A program made the translations under genes and the position numbers. The notes under the pieces are model-generated. The model was not told the origin of the DNA, made no database searches, and was given only the letters and a program-made list of their open reading frames with translations. Of a DNA stretch of 64,000 nucleotides, positions 12,700-24,337 are shown one piece after another. The DNA comes from Culex pipiens pallens (lineage: Eukaryota; Arthropoda; Insecta; Diptera; Culicidae), in the NCBI RefSeq assembly GCF_016801865.2, contig NC_068937.1:129618117-129682116 (forward strand), read 5' to 3'. The first letter of the stretch is position 1. Every line of letters begins with the position of its first letter.

Positions 12700-13071
12700 T
12701 AAAAAAGTTGGAACGGTAACTTCAACTCGCTGATTCTCGGATATAAATCAATCAATCGGGACGATTATTTTTTTCCTGGATGATTCTAGGAATTTGCAGA
12801 ACTCGATTTGATCAAAGCTGTAATTTTTACGATCAAAACATCTTTGCAGGTGTAAAAAAAAAAAACTCGCCTAAATTCCGCGGAAGCAAGCGCGTAAAAA
12901 ATAGTCGGAACGATGTTTTTGATCTTAAAAATTACAAATTTGATCAAATCGAGTTCTGCAAAGTTTAAGGATCATCTTGACATCCTTAACAATCACTAAA
13001 AAAAGTATCGTCCCGATTGATTGAGTTTTGTCCGAGAACCAGCGAGTTGAAGTTACCGTTCCAACTTTTTT
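12700..13071. repeat. 372-bp palindromic repeat
   Basis: The arms 12700-12860 and about 12900-13071 are reverse complements (AAAAAAGTTGGAACGGTAAC at the left end, and pairing ATCGGGACGAT and AACTCGATTTGATCAAA blocks), with a short unpaired centre containing CCGCGGAAGC. It looks like a foldback MITE. No target duplication is clear. Confidence 0.65.
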
Positions 13072-13611
13072 GAGAGGCTTGGGCGTCCGTGTAAGTTGGA
13101 CAAGCGTTGGGCGTTTCAGTGTTCAACCTCCGCACACATCTCTGTAAAGTGAATTGTCTCGATTGGTTGAGTTGTTGCCAAAAACCAGTAAAATCGGGAA
13201 AAAGACGATTAGGTACGTCCACATCTTGGAACGCGGCTAGTTCCCCAAGCCCTGCCAGGACGTTTCTTATTTTAGTAAAGTCCTGGGAATCGATTGGAAG
13301 GGGTTTCATCTTGGGTGGATCACGGGGATCCGAGACATGACTGGATTTTTACCGGAACTTTATTCCGACGATTTTATAAAATTCCCCTATGGCCAAAAAT
13401 CGACGAAAAATTGTGCTCTTGACATGATACGACGTATAAAGAAACGTCATGGTTTCAACATGAATATCTTTTCAATATCCAAGAATGTGAAAAATTAAGA
13501 CAATTATGGCTGTGATACATCACTTTCTAAGCCAAGTGTTCCAGAGTTTGCTAGATTTATCACTCATATAGCTATATTAAATCAAACAAATGCCACTTAC
13601 CCACACCCAGT
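13072..13611. other. Gene-free stretch downstream of ZAD gene
   Basis: No coding region was seen. A good donor sequence (GTAAGTGG on the minus strand, about 13594-13601) lies 10 bp beyond the stop codon of the upstream minus-strand ZAD gene, so some transcripts may be spliced within the 3' UTR. There is no direct support for this. Confidence 0.3.
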
Positions 13612-16167
13612 TCAGCTTCTCAGCACGTTCATTCCCTGAACCAGCGGCGGCTGCTGCTGCTGCTGCGGAATGACCATACCGAACGAGCTACTGCTCATGG
13701 CTGACGAACTACCGGCGTACTGGTCCAACGCGACCTCGGTCGTCGTCCGCTGCTGCAGCGGAGAATCCACCATTGGCACCGGCGTCGAACGCTGTGGCGC
13801 CCACTCCGGGTGCGCCGCCTTCAGATGAATGCGCAGGTTGTTCTTGGTGGAGAAGACCTTCCCGCAGTGCTTGCACTTTTCCGGTTTTTCTCCGGTGTGC
13901 GTAGTGTAGTGAGCTCTGAGCTGTTTTGCGGTGGCAAATTTGTGCTGGCACTGGTCGCACTCGTACTCCTTGAAGTGCGCCTGCAGATGGGATATCATGT
14001 TGTTCACCTTGTCCGTGTTGTACCGGTCGCAGTGGTTGCACTTGAAGTGGAGCGGATCGCGGCTCAGCACGGTGTAGTGATCGACCCAGGACTTGGCGGG
14101 CCGGTAGTTGTCGTTCTTTTCGTGGACCTGTTGATCGAATAAATAAATTTGAAAGAATTCTATCAAGATATTTATCAAACTCTAACCTTCAAATGCGTAA
14201 TCAGATTGCACGACGTGTTGAACTTCTTCGAGCACAGATGGCAGGCGTAGCTACGTTCGTGGGTGTGTTTCTTGAGATGGACGTCGTAGGATTCTACTGT
14301 AAGCAGGATTTTCTTACAAACCACGCACTCGATGCCCCGATTCTGATCGTGCGTCCGTTCGTGGTTCCGTTTCTTGTTCGGGTGGTTGAACACCATGTCG
14401 CAGTGACTGCACTTCAGCTTAGTCGTGTGGTACTTCATGTGAATCTTGAGCGCGTTTTGAGATCCGCAAGTTTTGCCGCACACTTCACAATTCACCAGAC
14501 ATGGTGCAGCGCCGCCCAGGTGGAAGGTTTGCAGGTGATAGTACTTTCCAGCTGCGTTACTGTATCTTCGATCGCAATAGTCGCACTTGACCGGCTGTTC
14601 GTGCATCTTCATGTGTGTATTCAACGTACGAACTCTCGTCAGGACAACCGTCTCCATCACGCATTCCTTGCACGTGTACGGAATTTGACTTACATGTGTC
14701 GAGAGATGCTCAATAAGGGCTTGTTGACTGCCCAGCGATTCGCTTTTGCAAACGTAACACTTGAAATCGTGCAGCGAAGGTTTTGGCTTTTCCAGTTTAG
14801 GCCCAGGCTTTGGTCCCGGCTTCTTCGGAGCTTTCTTAGGCTTCGGAGCGTCACCGTCTGTATGGACCCGCTTCTTCCTTCCCCTCTTTTTAGGTATTTT
14901 AGGAGCATCAAACGATTCATCCGGATCCTCCTCTTTCTTGGCGTCCTTCAACTCGAACGTTTTATCCGTATCTTCATCGTCATGATCGCTAAGCGGTTCG
15001 TCGTCCGACAGTACCTCAATTTTAGGTGTCTTTGTTTGCCTCCTGCTGACTCTCCTTGAACCACTATCATTAGTTACATTTTCCTTCTTAGCCTTCTTCC
15101 TAGGTGGTTTCTCCTCCTCCGATTCACTATCGGATTGGAACGGACTAGGGGCATCGGCTGGGCCAAATTCATCAAAGTCCTCCGGTTCTTCTTTATGATC
15201 CTGTAGCACCACAACGGCCGGTGCTACCGGGATCACCGGTGGTTTAACATCGGATTCGGCCTCAACATCGTTTACCACTTTTTTAAGAATCTTCAACGGA
15301 ATATCTTCATCGGATTCGCTGTCCAGCAGTTCGTGCTTGACTTCGTTGAATTCGAAGTTGCTAAAAGGTAGAGGAGTCTGTTTATATCCGGCTGTCCAGA
15401 TAATGCTGCTGATTTAATTTTAAATACAGAAAATGTATCATTTGTTAAATCATGATTTAGTAAATAATTAAAACAGTGTTGTTTATTTAAATCAGGTCAC
15501 AGGTGAATTTAAACGAAATTACTCATTCGACACAAACAAAAAAAAAAATGAAAATGGGTTGGTTATTCAGGTGTTTGGTCGTATCAAGCGTATGTCGACC
15601 CGACATCAACCAGAAATCGGAACGACACCCAGTAAAAAAAATGATCGACTCTCAAACAATCTTTAGTGGCACTCACCCTACATCTGCACCACCTCCAAGA
15701 TCTTTCGCTTCTTTAGGGAGTTCCTTTTTCGAAACATCCCCGTCCTTGGGATCAGCACCCCAGCCATGCTCGTCCTCGTCCGCCGACTTCCGGGCGTACT
15801 TCCGGCGATCCTGACCCAGCTTGTGGATCTCTTCCGCAGCCACCGTTCCATCCTGTAGCTTCTCCCGAAGCTTCCGGTCACTCTCCACGAACAACGAAAC
15901 GTTTTCACGCACTCGAATCAGCTTGACGGCGCACGATTTGCACACCATCTGCGGCAGATTGTCGTTCTGATCGATCTGGATACAGTGAGAGAAGCCGGAA
16001 GTTAAATCGGTTCCAATAGATATAAAGATAGCATTTTTTACCTCCAGCCGAACGTAGTCCCTGATGATGAACACAAGGTTGTGATCCTGGAAAATGGTGA
16101 ACAGGCTGCGCAAGATTGCGCCGGTCGACAGACACATCCGGCACATCCGCAGCTTGGAATTGGCCAT
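13612..16167 (-). CDS. ZAD-C2H2 zinc-finger protein (family A, copy 2)
   Basis: Four minus-strand exons join in frame: 16042-16167, 15677-15975, 14187-15360 and 13612-14127, giving 704 residues. The ZAD cysteines are C9/C12 and C54/C57, with the intron after residue 42 in the position homologous to the other two family A genes. A long linker is alternately acidic and lysine/proline-rich, with SESE, KKRGRKK and PGPKPGPK stretches, suggesting a nuclear localisation signal. Ten fingers follow, starting with a CYVC finger nearly identical to copy 1. The eighth finger is preceded by a W-x3-Y segment, and the last two are joined by a canonical HTGEKP linker. The C-terminus is rich in S, T and Q. 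The start is the first ATG in a good context; the ATG-like codon one triplet upstream is GTG. It is divergent from copy 3, 268 bp away. Confidence 0.85.
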
Positions 16168-16435
16168 CACGGGGCCGGGTTTTTACCGTAAAAATTAGGA
16201 AAAACAACACTCCAGAAACACTTTGTGTACAAACAAATTGATTTTGACGCTTTCTGGTCAACGGGACGGGTCGGCAAAACCGAGTCGACATTGTCGGTCG
16301 GGGATTACCCCCTTTAACTGTCACTACGCAGGAATCTGACAGCGATTTGTTATTGTTGGTATAGTTTTTCGCAAATGGCGGAATCGGCAACAGTAACGAA
16401 ATTAGCCTTCTAAATTTTTGTTTAAAAATAAAATA
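16168..16435. promoter_or_regulatory. Bidirectional promoter between two ZAD genes
   Basis: Only 268 bp separate the start codons of two divergently transcribed family A ZAD genes, so both core promoters and 5' UTRs must lie here unless non-coding exons exist elsewhere. No clear TATA box was seen. Confidence 0.5.
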
Positions 16436-19400
16436 ATGGATTTCGAGAGCATTTGTCGATTGTGTGCCAAGGAAAAGAGCACCTTGCGTAATATCGCGGA
16501 AGACGAGCGGAACGTTAATCTGGTCGAGCAAATCCGCGATATTGTTCGGATTGAGGTAGTTGCCTTTTTGCGCGTCCTTCGCCCTTTGTAAATTTTGGGT
16601 TGTGTTTGCTTCAGTTGGGTTGATTTGGCCCTTACACTGAGCAAAACTTACACAGCTTAACGAAGTGTTCTACACATGATCTGGCCCTGCTGTACAGAGC
16701 ACTCAAAAATCAATCGCAAAACACTTGAATTTTGGGCACCTTAAGATGCTGTCAATTCAATAGCACAACACTTGAATTTGATGTGTTGTGTCACATGAAA
16801 AACTACATTATATCTATCGGTTTTAAATGGTGTTTCCTTCTATAATCAATCCATGTTTGTGTGAAATAGAAAAGGATTTCGGTTTGTTAAAAATAGAAGA
16901 AGTTGCGTCATAAAATTAATTTGACAGCTTTTATTTTCTATCAACTTTGCTTGTCAAAAATGGAAATTTGTTTTTTTTGTTGTTGAATTGTCTCTTCTTC
17001 TGGTTGTCCCTGCTCTCAGGATCGTCCTCCTGGTCAGGTTCGGGTTGTTCGCCACCACCGCTTTCTGCGGAGATGGAGGCCCCCGGGGAATCTTCTTGTT
17101 GATTCGGAACCGCGGTCGGTTCCATCTAATCAAACTGTGCCTTGACCATCTGAATGACGCATTGCTTGGCCCCTGGGTGGAATGCATTCGAATCCAGCTT
17201 CTCACCGATTCTCCAGCACCAGGCGGGTGTTTTCCTTAATTTCATCAAACGCTTCCTGGTACGGCATCTGCAGCTCAATCGCATCCTTCCTGCAAATCAC
17301 ACAAAATAGATCCCAAAATCAAAACAAAACCCCACAAAAAAAATCTTTCTCCCCACTCACCAAGTGGGTGAATCTGCGGAAAGCACCTCTATCGTCAAAG
17401 TTGGCCTCTTTCCGGGTCCGGGAGACCGAGCCCTTCCGCTGGCTATACGGACACAGCCTTGTGACGTTGCTCGTCTTCGCGGCCACAAACCGGGCAAGCA
17501 ATTTGCTGGACAGGAACATGGCGGCAGCGAACTCACGCGGTCATTCAAGCCTGCGAAAAACGAACACACCGGACCGCCAAAACACAAATGAAGAAACGAA
17601 GCAAAGTCTGCCGAAGCTGCCACGAAACTGCATTTCAAATCAAAACAAGATCAATTTCAAGTGTTTTCCTCATCACTTTGAATAGTTCAGCACAGTGGGG
17701 CAAATTCATGAGCAAAACACTTGAAAAGTTTGATCCACCCGAATGAAAATAAGGTGTCAAAAAATACCAAAAAGTCAATCGCTAAACACTTGAATTTGAT
17801 AATGGATTGGATTGAAATTCAAACACAAACAAATTAGATTTAAGATGTGGCTTTATTGAATCATTCAAGTGTTTGGGCACTTGACTAAAAAGTGTGGCGT
17901 ATTTTCAGTGTACAAAAAGTAGGCTAGGGGAGATTCCCAATCAAATCGTTTTCCGCATGACGGGTTCATTCCGCTTCGAATTCCGCTTCGAAAATTGTTT
18001 CGAAATTTTCTAAACGGATTGTCTGATTGGGTTCCGCTTCGATTCCGTTTGAGCATTTTTGCACAGGGGCGACACCTGCTGGTGTACGGCGGAACCTTGA
18101 TGACATTTCGCCGCGATTCGCCGAAGCGGTTTTGTTGTCAGTGTGTGTGTGAAGAACAACTGACAATTTTTGAATGAAACGTCAAACACGTTCAAACTTG
18201 TAATTTTGAGCGTCGGGAAAATCTGTTCCCCATTTGCTGTGAGCGATTTCCGGCCAACGGAACAAGAATTGAGATGCACAATCCGTGTCCTTATCGAGGG
18301 CAAAGGATGGCTGCAACCGCCGGTAGTTTCGGGAAACTTTTAACAGTTCGAGCTTTCGGATAGCCGGGTAAGTTTGTTTTGCTTTATTTAACAACAACAT
18401 TTACATTTCAATACTTCTATTACAGGACAAGTAGGCCACTCGCAAGGTGGACCAAGATTTGGGCGGTTCGATGCGTCCACTCGTGACCAAAAAAACTGTG
18501 ACGGGCAGTTCCAGAACCTGCATGATGACTTTGACTGTAATCAACGATTTGTCCAGCTACTGCAGGTGTGGGCCGAGTAGGCAGAACTGTCGGTGTTGAC
18601 GCTTTCGCAACGATTGTCCATGGAGCGGATCCCGGAGGATGCAACGGTGGCACCGTTGTTCACTTTTCTCAACTATCGCCCGGGGGTCCCGATTCCCCCC
18701 ATCTATCTTCCTGGAAATAACTCGCAGCAAGCGTCATGCTTCGTGTACTTTCGCCGTTCAATGGCGTACGGATCGTACCGTAGCTACCGGCAGTTCCAGT
18801 ACCGTCGGCGAATGTCCCGCAGCAAACATCCGTTAGTTTCGATGGAACCCCAAACAGTGGTGACGGTTCCGTAGCGGGCCCGAGCAGCCGCGATGACGAC
18901 AACAATAACTGCAAATTTTGCCTGGACTCGATCGAATTGGTGTCCACTGCTGCAGCAGGTAGATCTTCCTCGTCGTCACCCCCGGGATGTCCGGATCAAG
19001 GTTCTGCAGCGCTAGCAGATGGTGATGGTAATGGTGGTGATGAAAAGCGACGTGCTCAACTTGTTCTGGTTCGGATTGTCCGAACTGAGATTTCGATGCA
19101 ATCCCTGAGTCCCCGAAGAACTTCCCACGTCGACCAACTAGTCCGGCATTAACAAGGCGACGGCCCCGACCGAGTACAGCTTGTTGTCAGCGTAGAGTGC
19201 GATCGACGTGGTGCCACGATCGATTTTCAGTGAGCCTTAGATTAGTTCCAAGCGGTACTTGAAATTTGGCTGTCCGTCACCGACCTATTCAGTGCGGCAT
19301 CGAGTTTACGACGGGCGCAGCTTCGTATGACCTCAAGCATCCACCGGCCAATCTAGAATCGGCTATTCAGATTACGCGGGCGCCCAGCAGCGGTCGACCG

Positions 19401-22385
19401 TGGATTGTTACCAGCAACACCGAATTATTCAACATCTCACTAAAGCCTATGTAATTATGCGAAAATAAATAACATTATAAAGGGGGATTTGGGGCTGGGA
19501 CTCGTGTTTTCTATGAGTAGTTAATAAATATAAACTCCAAGTTTAAAAAAAAATCCAATCTGTTTTTTTCTGGTTGAATTTCAATTCAACCAAAACAAAA
19601 TTGAAAATGACTTTAGTAAAAACAAGAAGAAGAAGAAGCTGTCAAAAGTTCATTCCGTTTCGATTCCGTTTGAATTCCGCTTGAACCGATTTGCGGCGAA
19701 AACTCAAACGGAACCGGTTGTTGCGTTTGAAACGGAATACGGTTTAGAATCTAAAACGAACACTGTTTAGAATTCGAATCGAACTTTTTTCGCTCAAGCG
19801 GAATTCTAAACGGAATTCAAACGGAACGCTCTGAGTGGGTTAGGGTTGTACTGCGAAAGGTTGTTAAACGCTCTTGTAAAAGTAATAACCTGGACCTGGA
19901 CAGATTACCTTGCCGAAATGTAACAAACTGTGGTGATATGCACCTACTCTATGACATATTGCAAAAAAAAAAACTTGGTGACATGCACCTCCTCTATGAC
20001 ATAATTCAAAAAAGTGGTTCCAGCACGAAAACGCGTAAACCGTGGAAGATGTGTGTGTGTGTGTGTGTGTGCAACCAACCAAACGGAACCACGCGGTCGC
20101 TTCTTACAAATTGAGTTGTTTCCATGAATTTTAGATTTTTTAAAATTCTATACATGCAAATAACTCGCATAGGCATTTGGAAGGTGTTAGCTCTGCCGAG
20201 CTTCGGTGACCCATTTCTACGCTGGCTAGCCGAGCGCGAGGTACTTCAGCTTTATCGACAAGCCCCGCCCTGAAGAACGTTTGCATCAATCGGATTCAAA
20301 CGTTATTTAGAACTTCCGAACCCTTGCCAAGTGGACAAAGGCTCAGCGCGTATTTAGTTCGTAGTAACAGTATTCCTAATTCCGGTTGTAGCTCATGGTA
20401 GTTGTTAGCATTTTTGCTTACCAATTAAAAGGACGGGGGATCGAACCCCGGCTCAAGCTACTATGATTTTTCATTCTTATTCAGAGTTTCAAAAATTTAT
20501 AATTCCTTCACTCTTCGTTGGAAGCAGATGGGAATCGAACCCAGGACCATTCGCATAGTGAAAACGCGTAAACCGTGGAAGATATCCAGAAATCCCAAAC
20601 CACAGTGTTCCTAGCAATGAACTTGTGTAGGATCAAATCGAAGATTGACAGAATTCCTTGAATGTTGAGACCGTTTACACTGAGTTTCGGCAAATTAGCT
20701 GACATTTATCGCTAAGATTTCAGGAAATGACTCATAATGTGCCGAGATTCATCAGTTTTTTTGCTGCTGAAGGATCAGTTATGATTGTCTAGTAACTGGT
20801 TATTTTCCCACAGTACGAACCGGACGATGGTCTGCCGCAGCAGGTGTGCAAAGCGTGCGCGACCTCGCTGCACCGGATCCAGGAAACGCTGGACGAGTTT
20901 CGCACCAACGATCAACTGCTGCGGAGCAAGCAGCACGTGCTTCCCGACGGTGACGTCGAAATCAAACAGGAGGAGCTGGACGACGACGAAGAGCAGGACG
21001 AGGAGTACAGTGTGCAGGAAGTGTAGGTTGAGTTGGGATTGGTTTAGTGGAAGATGTCTAGTCAATGGTACTTCTTTTAGGAAGATCGAGCTGCTGGAAA
21101 CGGAAGCGGAGCTGTCGGATGGTTTGGAGCAGTCCGAGGAATGGTTGGAGGACGACGAAGTCTGCGATGAGAGTGAAGCTCTGGACGAGAGCGATACACC
21201 GCAGAAACGACGACGCTCGAGGAAGAGTCCCAGGAAGGTTGAGAAGCTTGACGAGGCAGAGCAGACGAATGAGGATGTTATAATGGCCGAGGTTGAGATG
21301 AACAGTCCGAAGAGGAGGCGAGGACGTCGACCAGCGGGCGACAAGGAGGGTGGACGGAGACGTAGGAAACCCGTTGAAGATGATCCGAACCGTCCCAAGA
21401 TGAACGATTACAAGTGTTACATCTGTATGAGCGAAACGCTGGGATCGGCTTTGAATCTTTTAGATCACTTGAACACGCACACTGATCGTCTGCCGTACAC
21501 CTGTGAAATATGTGTCCAGGAAACGATAGAGCTGAAGCAGGTTCGGTCGTTGAACATACATCTCAAAATGCATCAGCAGCCGGTCAAGTGCTCGTATTGT
21601 GATAGACGATACGCAAATGATCGAGCACGGGACTACCACGTGCAGGCCTTCCATCTAGTGACGCTCCGTGTCCTTCGACTTGTTCCATTTGCCAAAAGGT
21701 TTGCAATTCGGCTTTAGCTCTGAAAAATCATTTACGCAAACACACGAGTGCGTATAACTGCGAGTATTGCGGCAAAAGTTTTGAGTCCAAGTCAAAGCTG
21801 AACCGTCACATCACCCGAATCCACGTCAAGTCGGAGGGCTATACCTGTGGATTTTGCAACAAGACCATCAAAACTCTCGACGCCTACGAGCTACACATTC
21901 GCACGATCCACGAAGGTCGGCGGGACTACGAGTGCGAATCCTGCGGAAGACGTTTCACGACGGCCGCCTTTCTGCGAATGCACCAAAAACACTACGACGG
22001 AAGAACCTGCAAACCCAAGCAAGACTGGAAGGTGCACTACGAAACTTCGGTTGATGAGCTGGGCGTAAAACGCTTCACCTGCAAGATCTGCAACAAGGCC
22101 AACATGCGCTCGATCGGCGAACATCTGCGGTCCCACTTTCCGGAACATCACGTGTGCGCGGCTTGCGGGGCGACCTTCACGCGCAAGAGCGCCTTCGACC
22201 GGCACCGGCGAACCCACGAAGAGATGGTCCACGGCTGTTTCAGCTGCGACAAGACCTTCCTGAGCATGCCGAAACTGCGACAACATCTGGCCAAAGAGCA
22301 CGACATCGGAATGACGCAGGTGGACGCGACCCAGGTGCCGACCGCCGGCACCGAGGAAGAGGTCGTGTTTGACGTTGTTGGGTAG
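16436..22385 (+). CDS. ZAD-C2H2 zinc-finger protein (family A, copy 3), frameshifted
   Basis: Exons 16436-16555, 20814-21022 and 21081-22385. ZAD cysteines are C7/C10 and C52/C55, with the first intron at the conserved position after residue 40. The linker has acidic and basic (KRRRGRR) blocks, and ten fingers follow. The summed exon length is one nucleotide short of a multiple of three. The frame breaks at about 21658, between fingers three and four, where CTAGTGAC replaces the expected CTAGGTGAC (the paralogue has H-L-G-G here). Downstream, 242 codons remain fully open and encode seven good fingers, so the lesion is either very recent or a base missing from the assembly. Intron 1 is 4.3 kb and carries two TIR elements and a retroposon. 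It ends convergently with the next gene, 157 bp away. Confidence 0.75.
16635..17910. mobile_element. 1.28-kb TIR element with captured gene fragment
   Basis: Ends CACTGAGCAAAACTTACACA and the complement of TGTGGCGTATTTTCAGTG form imperfect TIRs flanked by TA on both sides. Subterminal repeats of CAAAACACTTGAAT occur near both ends. The central part (about 16920-17640) holds GC-rich, coding-like minus-strand sequence, described separately. No transposase was seen. Confidence 0.55.
17100..17520 (-). pseudogene. Broken gene fragment with mitochondrial-type N-terminus
   Basis: On the minus strand an ATG at 17519 opens a basic, hydroxylated N-terminus (MFLSSKLLARFVAAK), typical of a mitochondrial presequence, up to a GTGAGT donor near 17363. 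After a short intron ending TTTGCAG, a second coding-like segment (MPYQEAFDEIKENTRLVLEN) runs into a one-base insertion giving TGA. The frame resumes as EKLDSNAFHPGAKQC and ends in a TAG at about 17126. The intact parent protein was not recognised. The retained intron argues against a processed copy and for DNA-level capture by the surrounding element. Confidence 0.4.
17936..19839. mobile_element. 1.9-kb TIR element with decayed gene inside
   Basis: The ends CCCAATCAAATCGTT and complement of AACGCTCTGAGTGGG match at 12 of 15 positions and continue into AATTCCGCTTCGA/AATTCCGTTTGA-type repeats in both arms. Coding-like but interrupted DNA fills the middle. It lies directly beside the previous TIR element in intron 1 of the third ZAD gene. 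The target duplication is unclear. Confidence 0.5.
18270..19460 (+). pseudogene. Decayed spliced gene remnant, unrecognised
   Basis: A donor GG|GTAAGTTT at about 18368 and an acceptor TTCTATTACAG near 18424 bracket a typical short intron. The downstream exon reads as plausible protein (GPRFGRFDAS..., FVQLLQVWAE) to a TAG at 18577, then continues in the same frame (LSQRLSMERIPEDATVAPLF) to another stop near 18872. Beyond that only fragments such as NNNCKFCLDSIELV are open. The family was not recognised. It is probably a captured and decaying copy of a cellular gene. Confidence 0.35.
19945..20015. repeat. Short tandem duplication
   Basis: Two diverged copies of a unit beginning GGTGA(T/C)ATGCACCT and containing CTCTATGACATA lie one after the other. 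Confidence 0.45.
20052..20559 (-). mobile_element. Retroposon-like insertion flanked by 24-bp repeats
   Basis: The 24-bp sequence starting GAAAACGCGTAAACCGTGG occurs at about 20028-20051 and again at about 20560-20583, as expected for a long target-site duplication from LINE-mediated retroposition. Near the right end the minus strand reads GGTCCTGGGTTCGATTCCC, a perfect pol III B box, so a 5'-truncated tRNA-derived SINE in minus orientation is plausible. Upstream of it lies a second, plus-strand tRNA-like module. Confidence 0.5.
20385..20462 (+). other. tRNA-like module (SINE head or pseudo-tRNA)
   Basis: GTAGCTCATGG resembles an A box. About 40 nt later CGGGG-GATCGAA-CCCCG forms a perfect T-arm with a B-box core. 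The anticodon stem is poor, so this is more likely a tRNA-derived SINE or pseudo-tRNA than a functional tRNA. Confidence 0.4.
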
Positions 22386-22542
22386 AATAAACGTTAAGTT
22401 GAGTGGACGAAGACTTTGTTTGCCTTCGAAATCCAGGGGAATGTTACATAATCTACAGTGTTGTCTGAAAGTGTTTCAGATGAGGGGCGTTCGGCTTTAA
22501 TTACTCCACCGCTCCGATCAAGTATTCGATGGCATTTATTAG
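22386..22542. terminator. Convergent 3' ends of two zinc-finger genes
   Basis: The stop codons of the third family A gene (+) and the following THAP-ZAD gene (-) are 157 bp apart. GAATAAACG directly after the plus-strand TAG provides AATAAA at 22387-22392. Confidence 0.45.
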
Positions 22543-24337
22543 TTAGTAGTTGCTAACTTGTTGGAATGGCCCGCCATGATCCGGAGGCTGGGGGACGGTC
22601 TCTTGGAAGGTCATTGGATGGTGTGGCGGTGGATAGCTTGACGCGTCCGGTGACGACAGTTGCTGCTGTTGCTCCTCAGTAACTGGGTTTTGATCTTTTC
22701 GCTTGACCGTCCCTTTTCCCTTACCTTTCTGGAACCGCTTGTACAGCTTCACGCCCTCGATCTGAGCGCCATGCTCGCGAATCTTGTGTTGCGTGAGCAG
22801 AAAGTTGAACCTGGAAAACAAACTGGTTTTAGTTTCTTGCTCTGAGTAGTTTTTGAGGAATCTCTCACCTATAACCAGCGCCGCAGATCTCACAGTTCAG
22901 CTGCTGGCCGGTGTGGCGCCAGATGTGAACCCGCAGCTCGTTGGCCGCGATAAACTTCTTCCCGCAGTACGAACACTCGTGCTTGAACGAAGTCTCGTCG
23001 TGCTTCCTCATGTGCTTGTACAGTGCGTTCTTCCAGGTGCACTTTACGCCGCAAATTTCGCATTCAAATACCTTTTTCTCGTGGAAGGACTCCACGTGCA
23101 TGGCCACGTCTCGTTTGGAATAGAACTTTTTATCACACATTTTGCAGGAATAGTCCCGCTGATCGTTGTGGTACTTCATGTGCACGAAGAACGATCCTCG
23201 CGTCGACAGGATCTTGCCGCAGATCGAGCACATGTGATCGCGCTCCTTGCCCGATGGTTTGGACTTTTTGATCATGTTCGAGTGCGACGCCCGGTGACCT
23301 GCCATCTGTCGACGCTGTTTGCAGGTAAAGTCGCAGAACTCACACTCGTAGAAGTCTTTCGGTTCGGGTTGGTCAGTTTTGGTCTTCCTTCCGGTGTGTT
23401 TCTTCTTGTGGCTTGCAAGTTGAACCAGTCTTTCGCAGGTGTACGGACACTCCGAACATTGAAGAAGTCCGTCGGAAGTCTTTTCCGACTCGATTTCCTC
23501 ACCTTCATCTTCCAAAGGTCGCCTAATCTCTTCGGGTATTCGCTCCAGATTCTTGTGCTTCTTCCTGTGACCAGCCAGCTGTTTTGGCTTGCTGCACGTA
23601 AAGTCACAGTGTGCACAGCTGAGTGGTCCTAACGGTTTCTTCTTGTCCTCCAATCCGATTCTCCTGGCCAGTGGAATGTTATCCTCGTAATCCGAGTCCC
23701 CATCGTCGTCACGATCGCTGAACCCAGCCAAGCTGGACACTTCCATCTTAACTTCCGGCTCCACCGAACCAATCGGTATCTCGCCAAACTCGTCCATCTC
23801 CGTTTTGAGCTCGGATTTCGGAAACATTTCTGCGGCAGTAAACGGTTGGGATTGAGCAATCCTGTTTAGCTCCTGGGCGGCCTTCTCAACGTTGCGTATG
23901 AATCGTAGTGCAAGTTTTGCTTGCCGGAGGCAATCGTCGCAGACAATTCTGGAAGGACTATCTTCAAAATTCCCTGGCAGTAAGAATTTCAAAAACGTCC
24001 TCGAATCTTCCGATTGTAACATTTCCGCCAAATCATTCCCATCGTCGACTCTTTCGGCGCAAAAGCGACAAAAACAATCAGGCGAACCCTTTTTGTTCGC
24101 TCCAAGAAACAGCGTCGGAACGACGCCCGGTTCCAGCTGGAAGAGCGTCCCGTCTTGAAGAAACGAATTGGCGCCAAAGTGACTCCAGCACACCAGGCTC
24201 GACTCTGGCAGGCTGGGCCTGCCGAGTGCCTTCGTCCAGCGGCGCCGCAAGGTGCCATCGTTCGGGACGTTAAACAGTACGGTGCCAAAATCACGGTCAG
24301 ACGCGTCGCAGCCGGGAACCGCGCAGCAATGGGTCAT
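22543..24337 (-). CDS. THAP-ZAD-C2H2 zinc-finger protein (family B)
   Basis: Two minus-strand exons, 22869-24337 and 22543-22810, with a 58-bp phase 2 intron, give 578 residues. The THAP domain covers residues 1-80, with C5/C10, C50/H53 in VCWSHF and the VVPTLF signature at 72-77. A ZAD-like quartet follows at C90/C93 and C133/C136. An acidic linker precedes eight C2H2 fingers (about 240-545), the first three of the C-D-F-T-C type. The intron falls inside the last finger, after CEICGAGY. The C-terminus is lysine-rich, then Q/P-rich, ending VSNY. The ATG at 24337 was chosen because the THAP domain begins there; the frame stays open 57 codons further up but without an ATG. Closest relatives in the window are the 37-kb intronless gene and the 29-kb gene. 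Presumed nuclear regulator. Confidence 0.88.
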
